NCBI GenBank assembly: GCA_008330645.1
Contig: VLTN01000043.1
Location: 186,001-250,000, forward strand
Length of the DNA stretch: 64,000 nt
Direction: 5' to 3'
Source: Cafeteria roenbergensis
Lineage: Eukaryota; Sar; Bigyra; Bicosoecida; Cafeteriaceae
The position numbers were made by a program, and so were the translations under genes. The notes under the pieces were generated by a model. The model did not search any database. It had not been told where the DNA came from and was given only the letters and a program-made list of their open reading frames with translations. Shown one piece after another: positions 30,633 through 40,004 of this stretch. How positions within the stretch are numbered: the first letter of the stretch is position 1; every line of letters starts with the position of its first letter.

Positions 30633-32435
30633 TCAAGCCCGGACAGCCGGCGGCGTCACAGCACGCATCGCTGCCCCCGTTGCAACTTTCACGCCAACAA
30701 GGCCAGCCGCGGATGCAATATCTCTGTTTCGCGAGAGCCAGTCCGCCAGCCCGCCGCACGCCATGGCTCCTGATCCCCCGAACATGCGGGTGAGAGTCAC
30801 GATGGAGTCGCGGGACGGCCTGGGCGCCGATCCCGTCCACGAAGCGTGTACCACTGCAAGAAAATCTGTTGCATCGATGGAAGCCGCCGCGTGGTGGCGC
30901 GATGCCGAGTCAGGCGCAGGGACCGTGACCACAGGCGAGGGCATCGCCCCCGCTGCAGCAGCGTCGAAGGACGCCTCGCCGTCCCCAGCACGCACCTGCA
31001 GGCGAAGGCCCGACGTTTCAAGGCGCGCTCTCCCCATTGGGCCATCGGCCGATGCTTCCAGCCCTCCGACTCCCGCTGCTCCAGCTTCCGGCGCGTCGGC
31101 AGCTCCCGCTGCCGCACCGGAGCCAGCTGCAGCCAGGCGAGCGCTGTTCTGAACAGCCACCCTTGCCGCCCTCCGCATAGCCGCTGCCCGCAGGTTGCTG
31201 CCACCCCCTGCACTTGCGCCCCGCGCCGGCGGCGGGGCTGTCCCGCCAGCGCCGGAGGGCTCCGCCGAAGACAGCGCGGAGCCTGAGATCGGCGAAGGGC
31301 GGGATCGCAGCCCTGCCGGTGCGGCTCTGCCGCCCTGCCTGGGTCCTTCCGAATCTGCCCCTGCGGCTTCGTCTCTGAAGCTTTTGAACGGGTCGCGGGC
31401 CGAAGTCGGCTGCTGCGCGATCACCTCCCGAACGTGCCTCACGAGGTCCGCCAGCCACCCCGGCATGCCAGTGCTGCCCCCCGAAGGCACTGCGCCTGCG
31501 CCGCTCACAGCGAGGGCCGAACCCTCCCCCCCTGATACAGCCGAAGCCTGAGGCGGCCAGCCCGCCGACTGTCCGCCGCTGGCGTGTGGCGAACGGAATG
31601 GCGCGGCGGTTTCGCCCCCAGTGCCGCCTCTTGCCCTGTTTCCGCGGCGCCTGCTGGCTCGGAGCAATGGCAGCCCGTCAACCTTGACAGCAGCTGCTTC
31701 TGCGGCCGGCGGCCGCTTGCTGGTGGGGGCCGCCGAGGCCTCCTCGGGGGGCGCGTCGCCCGGATTGGCAATTGCGGCAGTCGCGACCGCCGCAGCCGCA
31801 TCCGCATCCGCACCGCCTCCTGCTCCTGCTCCTGCTGCGGCTCCCCGGCTGGCGTCTTCGCTGGGAGGGGGGCAGGTATCGAGCGAGTCGGCGTCTGGCG
31901 CGCGCAGGCGCGTGCCGACTCGAAGCCCTTGAGCGGTGGCGGCTGCCGCCTCGCGCATGACCAGTGCGCGAATGGCTTCTCGCAGCTCGTTCGCTTGCCG
32001 CAGGGCGGCGCTCGCCTCCTCGTTGGCCGAGGCGGTGGCCTGCCGGGTTTCCTCTGAACAGCGCGCCAGCTCTTCGGGCTTAAAGACCAGCGTGTCGAGG
32101 GCGCGTTCCAGACACCCAGCCTTGGCGCACAGATCGCCCAGCTCCCGCACGACGGGCGTGCTCCACGCGTAGGGCGCGTCTGCAGCGAAAATCATCAGCG
32201 CTCGGGAGCTGGACAGCTTCACGCCTCCGCGCCGCACTGCCTCCGCCGGCACCCTCTGCAGTTCGTTTGCAGGGACTGGCAGCAGGAGCGCGTCTTGGAC
32301 TTCGCGGATCGTGGCGTTCAAGCTGCTATTGGCGGCCTGGCAAGCGTTGCGCTGAGCTCGCAAGCCGGGCCCGGCGCTCGCCGACGGCGCCGCGTTCCCG
32401 CGGGCTCGCAGCTGCTCCAAAAGCAACGCTGACAT
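30633..32435 (-). CDS. Hypothetical low-complexity protein
   Basis: 600 residues from the ATG at 32435 (MSALLLEQLRARG). Residues about 20-180 are helical and probably contain a short coiled coil (ANELREAIRALVMREAAAATAQ). The middle is Ala/Gly/Pro-rich low complexity, and the last 70 residues (DFLAVVHASW...LADWLSRNRDIASAAG) look folded again. No signal peptide, membrane helix or catalytic motif is evident and I do not recognise the family. The open frame continues upstream to 32594 into AT-rich, transposon-side DNA; those residues are Cys/His/Arg-rich and unlike the rest, so the later ATG is preferred. The transposon lies in its 5' flank, so its promoter may have been disturbed or supplied by the element. 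Confidence 0.6.
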   Translation of the reverse strand: MSALLLEQLRARGNAAPSASAGPGLRAQRNACQAANSSLNATIREVQDALLLPVPANELQRVPAEAVRRGGVKLSSSRALMIFAADAPYAWSTPVVRELGDLCAKAGCLERALDTLVFKPEELARCSEETRQATASANEEASAALRQANELREAIRALVMREAAAATAQGLRVGTRLRAPDADSLDTCPPPSEDASRGAAAGAGAGGGADADAAAAVATAAIANPGDAPPEEASAAPTSKRPPAAEAAAVKVDGLPLLRASRRRGNRARGGTGGETAAPFRSPHASGGQSAGWPPQASAVSGGEGSALAVSGAGAVPSGGSTGMPGWLADLVRHVREVIAQQPTSARDPFKSFRDEAAGADSEGPRQGGRAAPAGLRSRPSPISGSALSSAEPSGAGGTAPPPARGASAGGGSNLRAAAMRRAARVAVQNSARLAAAGSGAAAGAADAPEAGAAGVGGLEASADGPMGRARLETSGLRLQVRAGDGEASFDAAAAGAMPSPVVTVPAPDSASRHHAAASIDATDFLAVVHASWTGSAPRPSRDSIVTLTRMFGGSGAMACGGLADWLSRNRDIASAAGLVGVKVATGAAMRAVTPPAVRA

Positions 32436-32529
32436 TGCGCTGCCTGCTCCTCGGGTGCGCGGGCGCCCTCGGGCAGAGAGTGTGGCACCTGCCGCGTGGC
32501 AGCCGGGCGCAGGGGTCTGCCGCTCACCT

Positions 32530-32690
32530 CTTTGAAAATGGCAAATACACCCAAATTCAGCATTTCGACTGGCAGAGCACCATTTTAACCCCAAATTCTG
32601 AGTCGCAAATTCTAGTCAGGATTTGACGCCTGATTTTGATAAACCATACCCAGAAACCAGCCGCTTGCCAGAAAATGGTCGCCACTTGAA
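32530..32690. other. AT-rich left flank of the transposon
   Basis: Sharp composition shift, with repeated short words (GAAAATGG twice, CAAATTC several times, CCATTTTAACC in the opposite sense). It probably contains the left terminus and the transposase promoter. Confidence 0.5.
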
Positions 32691-34846
32691 ATGGCCGCCG
32701 CACCCGCAGAAGGAGCCCAATGGCCCCGCGAGGACCAGCATGACCGCTCTGAGGATCTAGAGCAGGCTCTTCGCCAACTCTTCGACGATCTGGCTGTCTT
32801 GGCTGTCGAAGGAGACGCAGAGGCTTTTACGTCCCCACTTGACCGCGCGCTCCTGACCGCTGTCCATCAGCAAGCCTCGCTGCTCGTCGCCCAGCATGAC
32901 CGGAAAATGTCTATGGAGTTTTTCCTGGAGCAAGAGTGGGGGGCGTTCGCAAGGAGCGTCATTATCAGAGCGCTTGCCAGTGTCGGCCACAAGGACGCCT
33001 TCGCCTCAGAGTTCAGGAAGGCGGCAGCTCAAGCTCAGCGTGTCCATTCCCTGAAGGAAAATGCCACCTTCCGTTCTGTTGGTCTCCTCGTCCAGGCGCG
33101 CCGTTTTTCGGCAGAAATCTTCAAGGACATGTTTGGCCTCAGCGAGCCTGCCGTTGAGCTGCTCGTGCAGCTCTCTGAAGCGCGCCTGCAACGAGGGCGG
33201 ACTGCAAACTCCTTGGCACTAAGCGCACGAGAGCGTCTTCTCATCGCGCTGCTTCATCTGCACAACGGTGAGCCAGTGCAAACTCGGAGCACCTCCGTTC
33301 GCGCCGCTCTTCCTCCGGCGACCCCCCTCGCCGCTGCCTGCGCCCCCTGTGCCCCTGTGCAGGAGGGCGGTACCGTCTGTTGGGAATGGCGTGTGGCGTT
33401 AGCCCGGACACTGTGCGCCGCTGCTTGCGGGATGCTGAGGTCCTGCTTTTCTCGCATCCGGTCATGCCATTTGACTACGTCCCTCCCGGTGGCGAGGACT
33501 GGAGGACACTCGCAGCGTTTGGCTTCGCGAAGTATGTGGGGGTGAAGTGCATTATTCTTGCCGTCGACGGCCACAAGGTGGGTTGCAAAGCACCTGTGGC
33601 GCCAAGCGAGCGCAGTGCCTACTACTGTGGTACCAAGGGCCCGTTCATTACAATGGGATATGCTGTCGACGACGCCCAAACGCCGAGGTTTGTCATGGGC
33701 GGCTTTCCAGGCAGCACGAACGATGTGACGGCCCTTCGCTCAAGCACTCTGTGGAAGGCCATGGAGGACCCGGAGTCCTACAACCATGAGTCTCCCAAAG
33801 TACCCAAGGACAGGGTGGTCATTGCCGACTCCGCGTACATGATTCGGGACTGGCTTATGACTCCATTTTTGGAGCACTCCGTGGAGCGTGAGCTCTGCCC
33901 TCTGGAGATGCTTGCATTCAACTTCTTTCTCAGCGCTGCTCGCCAAAAGGTTGAGCACTTCAACGGCAGGCTGACACAGATGTGCGCGCCGATTCGGGAC
34001 CGCGGCCAGCAGCGTGGACCCGACATGGCTGTGAGGCTGGCTCGGACATGCGTTGGTCTCATGAGCTTTGGCATCCAACATGACACCATAAACCGAACTG
34101 GCCGCCTGGGCAGGAGCGTGCACGCGTGCAGGTCTTCTGGAAGATTTGCTCCGGAAGGACCTCGTCTGGTTCGCCTAGACCGCTCTCAGGGTCCAGTTGG
34201 CGACCTTGAGGCCAAAGAGGCAGGCAAGACCAACCGCCGCCGTCTGGCCACGGCGTGGGTTGCTGCCAAAGGCAGGTCTGTCGTTGTCCGGATGGGCCCT
34301 GACAGAAAGTTTCACCTGTTTTGGTTCAACATGGTGCTTGCACAGCCAACAGACGGCTTCTTGATTGACGCTGTTGTGGCGCAGCGGGCTGCAATGGGCT
34401 TGCCGCCCAAATACGCCAGCTTCTCTGGCCTGGCATCGTCTGCTGGGAACCTTTCCCACGTGCCGGCGCGAGGGAGCAGCCCCAGTGCGGTCGTGGCGGC
34501 CACCTCTTTGGCGGCCGAGCAAGCTGCCACCGCAGCCGGGTTCGTGCTTGCCACGTGCCCGGATGATAGCCCTGTCGAGAACAGTGTGCCGACAGCATCG
34601 GAAGCGTCAGCCCCGGCTGCAGCGTCTGCCCCCGTCGTCGCCGTATTGGACGTGGACCTGCCAGGGTCCGAGGTGGGCACCGAGGAGGCTCAGCACACAG
34701 CTGCGGCTGAGTCCACAGAAGGAGTCGCTGCTTGCGATCTCCACTTCGCGGCAGCCCGCACAAGCACCCCTCCTGGCGTCGCGCCTTCTCGGTCGAGCCG
34801 AACGAGAGCACGCCCAAGGCGCTATGCCGAGTTTGAAGTGCACTGA
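32691..34846 (+). CDS. PIF/Harbinger-type DDE transposase
   Basis: Exons 32691-33267 and 33363-34846, with a 95-bp intron (GTGAGC...GTGCAG, phase 1), giving 686 residues. The joined sequence reads HNGGRYRLLGMACGVSPDTVRRCL, the helix-turn-helix preceding the catalytic core in this superfamily. The DDE_Tnp_4-type core has VDGHKV (Asp261), PGSTNDVTALRSSTLW, IADSAYMIRDWLMTPF (Asp348) and FNFFLSAARQKVEHFNGRL (Glu390); these give the D-D-E triad with usual spacing. The C-terminal 250 residues are less conserved and become low-complexity. The enzyme would act in the nucleus on element ends. No internal stop or frame loss is seen. The intron follows the host splice consensus exactly. Confidence 0.88.
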
Positions 34847-35146
34847 GCCCCGAACGACAGTGTTTGCACCAGCCGTAAGCGTTTGAGCTGCGAAGGGATT
34901 GCTTGGAGCGAAAGTACCCCAAATACAAGCAATGCCAGAGAGCTTAGGGCTAGCCAACACAAGTGCACCCACGCATGGCTTTACACGTCGAGGGAATGCC
35001 ACACACTCAACCTTTAAGCAACCGAGGTTGGCTGCGGGCTCTCAAAGCCGCAGGCGACAGGCAGGACTTGGACCAAAGCGCCCGCAAACGCGTCCAGCCG
35101 CCACGAACGTGCACTTGGGTCGCAGATCGCGTTCGCTTGCTCTGAC
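34847..35146. other. Tail-to-tail spacer inside the transposon
   Basis: 300 bp between the stop codons of the two transposon genes, with mixed composition (AAATACAAGCAATGCC near 34920). It probably holds both polyadenylation regions. No third gene seen. Confidence 0.5.
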
Positions 35147-36592
35147 TCAGTTGGTTCTGGGATCGGCGCCGTCTAGGCGAGACTGCCAACCTGCGGAAGA
35201 GGAAGGCAATGAGGTGGCTGTTCCAGGCCCCGATGAAGCCGCAGCGGCAGCGGCTTCCGATCCAGCTCCCACGGCCGTGCCGAAGCTCTGTCCCGAGGTG
35301 TGGGGAGACATACTTGTCAGGGTGGAACGTTCTGCCATCCGTTCCAGGACAACTCTGGCTGCGGGGCTGAGAGATGCAAACAACTCCAAGCTTGTGCGAT
35401 ACTGGTCAAGCACTGCATGTGCGTCCGTTGGACAGAGAGGCCGTCTGGTCACTACGGCTTTCTGGGCGTCCGGGTGGGGTATGAGAAAAAATCCCAGCCG
35501 CGTGCGGTCGTCCGCGGACAGATGGAACAGGAGAGCCTTGGCGATGGCGGAGAGCGCCACGCCATGCAGCGCGCACCCGTCGGGGTGAAGGGCCTGGAAC
35601 ATTTCAAGCACAGTGATAGCCTGGAAAACGTCCGCTTTGAGAGCCATTTCGACTGCCATTTGCCGCGGGTCTGTGTCCCGCGGCTCGTGGTCGCCTCCGA
35701 TCATCGAAGCCAGCAGCGCAGTGTTCGGCCGTTTTGAGCGTAATCCTTCCAGCTGCCGGAGGCGCTCCTCTTCACGAGCACGCTTCTTCTCCCGCTGTCT
35801 GGCCAAGCGAGCTGCTTCAATGGCAGATTGTCCAGCCGCCGCATGCGCAGCACGATCACTGCCCACCCAGGAGCCGCTGGTCTGGCTTGGCCGTCCAGCC
35901 GAAGCCCCAGTGGACGAGCGTGGCGGCACAAGTTCGCCGTCGTCGGAATCAGCACTCGAGTCGAGCGAAGAGTCGGTTGCGGCTTCGGGCAATGACCAGG
36001 GCCCGGAACCTGAAGCAGCGGCCACCAAGTCCTGCTGATGAGATGCTGGGCCCCGAAGCGGAGGCTGCGCGGTGGCTTCAACCCGCTTCCGGATAGATTC
36101 GGATAGTTCCAGGTGGCAAACGACACCGAACTCCGTCGCGTAGAAAATCAGCAGCTCTTCGTTCACGGTCATGATCACGTCAGGCTTGCCAGCAGCGCGG
36201 CGAGCCTGAGTCGCCGTTGAAGTTTCGGAGGCTTGCTGCTGCGCGACCTTCCATGTAGCATTTGCAGCATTGAAGTGACGCTTGAATCGCAGATCAAGGT
36301 ACTCCGCAGTCACGTGAGGAAGCTTGACATGGTCTGCCACGTACGACCAAACCTGATGCCTGAGATGAGACGTCACCCTGAGCCGCATGGTAGACTCTTT
36401 CACCTTGCCTGGCCGTCGCACGTGAGTGCCCTTTCTCAGGGTGTGGTTGGCTGTGGCAATCAGCCCGGGAAGGCGGTCCTTGAACGAGCGCAAAATGTCA
36501 AAGAACTGTTCCGCGTCCATAAAGGCCGTCCGGGCGCCCCCTGCGCGCCGGGTCAAACGAAAAGCACAACGCACAACCCCTGCGTAAGCCAT
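35147..36592 (-). CDS. Transposon second gene (putative Myb/trihelix-like DNA-binding partner)
   Basis: 481 residues from the ATG at 36592, or 457 from the ATG at 36520. The second is attractive because MDAEQFFDILRSFKDRLPGL begins an ordered region while the first 24 residues are Arg-rich. A region at about 70-110 (HQVWSYVADHVKLP, TAEYLDLRFKRHF) has the spaced Trp/hydrophobic pattern of a small helical DNA-binding domain. It is followed by a Ser/Asp-rich linker, a charged helix (ARQREKKRAREEERLRQL), and a helical C-terminal domain. In PIF/Harbinger elements the second protein helps the transposase bind the ends and enter the nucleus; position and orientation are the main evidence here. GC content matches the transposase, not the host genes. 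The family assignment is inference. Confidence 0.6.
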   Translation of the reverse strand: MAYAGVVRCAFRLTRRAGGARTAFMDAEQFFDILRSFKDRLPGLIATANHTLRKGTHVRRPGKVKESTMRLRVTSHLRHQVWSYVADHVKLPHVTAEYLDLRFKRHFNAANATWKVAQQQASETSTATQARRAAGKPDVIMTVNEELLIFYATEFGVVCHLELSESIRKRVEATAQPPLRGPASHQQDLVAAASGSGPWSLPEAATDSSLDSSADSDDGELVPPRSSTGASAGRPSQTSGSWVGSDRAAHAAAGQSAIEAARLARQREKKRAREEERLRQLEGLRSKRPNTALLASMIGGDHEPRDTDPRQMAVEMALKADVFQAITVLEMFQALHPDGCALHGVALSAIAKALLFHLSADDRTRLGFFLIPHPDAQKAVVTRRPLCPTDAHAVLDQYRTSLELFASLSPAARVVLERMAERSTLTSMSPHTSGQSFGTAVGAGSEAAAAAASSGPGTATSLPSSSAGWQSRLDGADPRTN

Positions 36593-36794
36593 GGCGCCTG
36601 ACAGGCCGTCCCGGCGCCGGGCTCTGCTTGCGGAACAACGCGCGCCGATGCTCGCGCGCCGAGGTGCGTGGGCGTGTGTGAGCCGGGCGCTGCATGCAGA
36701 GCGATGGCCGACGAGGCGGCTGCCTGTGGCGTGCGCTCGGGCCCCGAGGCAGAGTTCTGCGGTGGGGGCGTGGCCAGGCACGCACTCCTGCCGC
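36593..36794. other. Junction between transposon right side and ABCF1 3' flank
   Basis: About 200 bp of host-like GC-rich DNA. The right end of the transposon should lie in or just left of it. The opposite-strand sequence shows no clear match to the left flank. Confidence 0.4.
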
Positions 36795-39700
36795 TCACAT
36801 GGGCGCCGCAGCTGCGCCGTCCGTGGTCGAGGGCTTGGTCTTGCCCATGGCCTTCCAGCGCTCGAGGCGGGCCTCGCGGTCGGCCTTGCGCTTGGCCGCG
36901 CGCACCTCCTCGTCCGCAACCGCGCGGGCCTCCGCCTCGGCTTCTTGCGCCTCGATGGCGTCGATGAGCGACTCGCGGTAGTCGTCGAGATCGCCGTCGA
37001 AGGGCTTGCAGTTGAGGTCTCCCACCACCCAGAGGTCGCAGTTGGCCTCGCGAAGGAGGCGGGCGTCGTGGGAAACGATGACAACGCCGCCGTTGAAGGC
37101 GTTGATGCCGGCGGCGAGAGCATCGATGGACTCGATGTCGAGGTGGTTGGTGGGCTCGTCGAAGAAGAGGATGTGGTAGTCGCCAGTGGCCAGGGAGGCG
37201 AAGACGACACGGGCCTTCTGGCCGCCGGAGAGCTCCGAGACCGGGATGAGGTGGGCGTGGGGCTCGAGCCCGAAGCGGCCGAGGGTTGCCCGCGCGTGCT
37301 GGACAGCGGCCTTGTCAGCGCCGGAGCCGGCGAGGTAGTCCACTGGGCTCTTGTCCATGGGGAGCTTGTCTGCAAAGTGCTGGGAGTACTTGCCCACGCG
37401 GAGGAAGCGGTTGCTGCGAACGGTCCCCTCCGTGGGCTCGAGCTCGCCGATAAGCATCTTGACGAGGGTGGACTTGCCCACGCCGTTGGGGCCGACGATG
37501 GAGGCCCGCGTGTCCATGTCCACGCCGAAGTTGAGGCCCGTGAAGAGCACGGGGTGCTCGGGGCCGTAGCGGAAGCCGGCGTCGACGACCTCGAGGATGG
37601 GCGGGGCGAGGGGCTCCACGGGCGGGAAGGCGAAGGAGACGGAGTACACCTGGGGGCGGGCGAGGATGTCGCCGACGGCCGCCTCCGCGTCCTTGCGGGA
37701 CTTTCCCTTGTCCTTCTGGCGCTTGATGGCCTTCTGCTGCTTCTCCCAGTCCTTGAACATCTTGTCCATCTTCTGCATGTGCATTCCCTTGAACTGCTCG
37801 TAGGTGCCCCGGTAGTAAGCCAGGCGGCGGTCCTCGAGGTGCATGATGTCCGTGACCACGCCGTCGAGGAAGTCCTGGTCGTGGGACACGACGAGGAGGG
37901 TGTTCTTCCAGCTCTGGAGGTAGTTCTCGAGCCAGATCACGGCGTTGAGATCAAGATGGTTGGTCGGCTCGTCGAGCAGCAGCAGCGTCGGCTTCATGAA
38001 CAGGGCGCGCGCGAGGGAGATGCGCATGCGCCAGCCGCCGGAGAAGTTCTTGGTGGGCATCTCCATCATCATGGCGGTGAAGCCGAGGCCGGCGAGGATC
38101 TTGCGGGCCTGCGGCTCTGCCTTGGCGGCGTTCATCTCCGACAGGGCCTCGTAGACCTCTTGGAGGCGCTCGTCGATGGCGAACCTCTGGTCGTCCGTCA
38201 TGAACCCGGCGGGCTTGCGGCCGGACTCCACGATGGCGCGAGCGCTCTCGTCGCCCGCCGCGGCCTTGGCCTGGAGCTGCGCGACGACCTCGTCGGCCTT
38301 GTCTGCGGCGTCAAACTTGGCCGTGATGTCGGCCTCCTCCTCCAGCAGCTCCCAGCGGACCTTGTCGGCCTTGAGCACCGCGATGTACGCGGGGGTGTCG
38401 TCGGCCACGACCTCCTGCTCCACGTAGAGGACGTCGACGCGGGGGGGGATGGCGATGCGGCGGGCGGCCATGAACTTGAGCAGGGTGGACTTGCCCTGGC
38501 CGTTGGGCCCGACGAGGCCGTAGCGGCGGCCGTGGACGATGCTGAGCTCCGCGTCCGTGAAGAGGGCCTTTGACCCGGCAGAGATGGTGAAGAGGGGCAC
38601 CTTGATGTCCAGCGCGAGCTCCAGGAGGCGCTCGTCGGGAGGCGTCTGCGAGATGCTGAACGCGCGGAGCTCGTCGGCGGCCGCCTCCGTCATCGCCTTC
38701 TTCTCTCCGATGAGCCGCTTGAGCGACTCCATGGCCTTGCGCTCCTTGTTGCTGAGGCGCTCGCCGGCCTTCTGCTTGGCCAGCGCCTTGAGCAGCAAGG
38801 GGTTGTCGCGAGCCTCCTCGGGGATGTCGTCGTCGTCCCTGTCGTCGCGCTCGTCGGCGCCGCCGAAGAAGACCTTGGACAAGTCTGCCGTGCTGGCCTC
38901 GCCGCCCCCTGCGGCCAGAGCCACCCCGCCGCGCTTGCCAGTCTTGCCAGCGCGACGAGCGGGGCGGGAGGAGGCGGCGGCAGCAGCAGCGCCAGCGGCG
39001 CCTGCACCCTCGCCGTCGTCGCTGTCACCGTCATCGCCGTGGTCATCGGCGTCCTCGGCAATCGCCCTCTCGGCCGCGGCCGCACCGCCGCCCTTGGGCT
39101 TGCCTGCTCCCGCAGTCTTGTTGCGACGATCCTTCCGCCTGCGGCGGTTTCTCCCTCCAACGCGGCCGCCCCCCTGGCCCCCACCCTCCTCGTCCGACGA
39201 GGAATCGGCAGCCGCCTCCGCGGCTGGACCGCCAGCGCCCGAGGCCGCAGGGGGAGGCTCCGCGATTGCTGCCAGGACCTCGCCGGCGTCGTCGCCAAGC
39301 CAGCTGTCGTCGTATACATCGGCCTTGTCCTTCTTGCTCTTCTTCTCCTTCTTCTCCTTCTTTTCTTTCTTCTCCTTCTTTTCCTTCTTTTCTTTCTTCT
39401 CCTTCTTCTCCTTCTTCTCCTTCTTGGACTTCTTCTCCTTCTTGTCCTTGGCCTTCTTGTCCGAACCGCTCTCGCTTCCGGCATCGCCCGCGGGGGGCTC
39501 ATCCTCGCTGTCGCTGTCTAGAGCCGCGAACCCACCTCCGCGAGCGGGAGCAGCGCGGCTTGCAGGCACGTCATCCTCGCTGTCGCTGTCCAGCGCTGCG
39601 AAGCCGCCACCGCGGGCGGCGGCAGGCCGGCCAACCGGCATGTCATCCTCGCTGTCACTGTCCAGAGCCGCAAAGCCACCTCCTGCAGCAGGGCGCGACG

Positions 39701-40004
39701 CGGCACCCCTGCCACGCGGGGGCGCCTCAGGCTCGCTCTCCGACTCCGAGCCGTCCGAGCCCGCATCGCTGTCGGACTTGGCCGCAGGCGCAGGCGCGGG
39801 CGCAGGCGCGGGAGCCGGGGCCGGGCCCTTCTTGGCGCCCTTCTTGCCCTTCTTGCCCTTCTTGCCGCCGCCTGCTGTGTCTGCAGCGGCGTCCGCAGCG
39901 GCGCCATCCGCCGGTGCGCCAGTGGCCTCCGCAATCATGGCCTCAAGGGCCGCCAGCTCCTCGGCCTCCCGCTCCTTCTTTGCCTGCTTCTTCTTCTTTG
40001 CCAT
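36795..40004 (-). CDS. ABCF1: ABCF1-type translation-associated ATPase
   Basis: 1069 residues, single exon. Residues 1-430 are charged low complexity: MAKKKKQAKKEREAEE, an AP repeat, three 24-residue copies of a GGGFAALDSDSEDD unit, and a long KKEKK tract. Two ABC domains follow. The first has GLVGPNGQGKST, NFSGGWRMRISLARAL and LLLLDEPTNHLDL. The second has SIVGPNGVGKST, SELSGGQKARVVF and LFFDEPTNHLDI. The linker between them is the ABCF type, and there are no membrane helices. ABCF1 (ABC50) binds eIF2 and ribosomes and promotes initiation; GCN20/ABCF3 is the alternative, but the long charged, serine/acidic N-terminus favours ABCF1. Both ATP sites keep Walker A Lys, Walker B Asp-Glu and H-loop (VVSHDQDF, IVSHDARL), so it should be active. 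Confidence 0.9.
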   Translation of the reverse strand: MAKKKKQAKKEREAEELAALEAMIAEATGAPADGAAADAAADTAGGGKKGKKGKKGAKKGPAPAPAPAPAPAPAAKSDSDAGSDGSESESEPEAPPRGRGAASRPAAGGGFAALDSDSEDDMPVGRPAAARGGGFAALDSDSEDDVPASRAAPARGGGFAALDSDSEDEPPAGDAGSESGSDKKAKDKKEKKSKKEKKEKKEKKEKKEKKEKKEKKEKKEKKSKKDKADVYDDSWLGDDAGEVLAAIAEPPPAASGAGGPAAEAAADSSSDEEGGGQGGGRVGGRNRRRRKDRRNKTAGAGKPKGGGAAAAERAIAEDADDHGDDGDSDDGEGAGAAGAAAAAASSRPARRAGKTGKRGGVALAAGGGEASTADLSKVFFGGADERDDRDDDDIPEEARDNPLLLKALAKQKAGERLSNKERKAMESLKRLIGEKKAMTEAAADELRAFSISQTPPDERLLELALDIKVPLFTISAGSKALFTDAELSIVHGRRYGLVGPNGQGKSTLLKFMAARRIAIPPRVDVLYVEQEVVADDTPAYIAVLKADKVRWELLEEEADITAKFDAADKADEVVAQLQAKAAAGDESARAIVESGRKPAGFMTDDQRFAIDERLQEVYEALSEMNAAKAEPQARKILAGLGFTAMMMEMPTKNFSGGWRMRISLARALFMKPTLLLLDEPTNHLDLNAVIWLENYLQSWKNTLLVVSHDQDFLDGVVTDIMHLEDRRLAYYRGTYEQFKGMHMQKMDKMFKDWEKQQKAIKRQKDKGKSRKDAEAAVGDILARPQVYSVSFAFPPVEPLAPPILEVVDAGFRYGPEHPVLFTGLNFGVDMDTRASIVGPNGVGKSTLVKMLIGELEPTEGTVRSNRFLRVGKYSQHFADKLPMDKSPVDYLAGSGADKAAVQHARATLGRFGLEPHAHLIPVSELSGGQKARVVFASLATGDYHILFFDEPTNHLDIESIDALAAGINAFNGGVVIVSHDARLLREANCDLWVVGDLNCKPFDGDLDDYRESLIDAIEAQEAEAEARAVADEEVRAAKRKADREARLERWKAMGKTKPSTTDGAAAAPM
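39325..39445 (-). repeat. KKEKK lysine-rich coding tract in ABCF1
   Basis: Plus-strand CTTCTCCTTCTT and CTTTTCTTTC units encode about ten KKEK repeats flanked by SKK and KDK. A polypyrimidine run on the plus strand. Confidence 0.85.
39499..39690 (-). repeat. Three 72-bp tandem coding repeats in ABCF1
   Basis: The same block (plus-strand TCATCCTCGCTGTC) recurs at 39499, 39571 and 39643, a period of exactly 72 bp. Each unit encodes GGGFAALDSDSEDD plus a more variable ten residues. The DSDSEDD core is a good casein-kinase-2 type site. Confidence 0.9.

Larger units (their letters stand above)
32530..36600. mobile_element. PIF/Harbinger-type DNA transposon carrying two convergent genes
   Basis: About 4 kb, clearly less GC-rich than neighbouring genes and free of the GGCTCTGCC motif common elsewhere. 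It carries a DDE transposase (plus) and a second gene (minus) ending tail-to-tail, the two-gene plan of PIF/Harbinger elements, where the partner protein is typically a Myb/SANT-like DNA-binding factor. Both frames are open, so the element could be recent or active. Edges are estimates: the left edge is placed at the start of an abrupt AT-rich patch, the right near the start of the second gene. I could not identify terminal inverted repeats or a target-site duplication by eye. It sits between the 5' end of the 30633-32435 gene and the 3' end of ABCF1. Confidence 0.75.

Noticed and set aside
32509-36581. Possible inverted termini GCAGGGGT at both sides of the transposon
   Set aside because: Only eight matching bases, no matching 3-bp flanks, and such a match is expected by chance between two 200-bp GC-rich regions.
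36591-38573. Long plus-strand open frame (660 codons) opposite ABCF1
   Set aside because: High GC makes antisense frames stay open. The minus strand encodes an intact ABCF protein; the plus reading is dipeptide-biased junk. The same holds for 5937-7472(+), 12951-13892(+), 38539-40365(+) and the minus frame opposite the kinesin.
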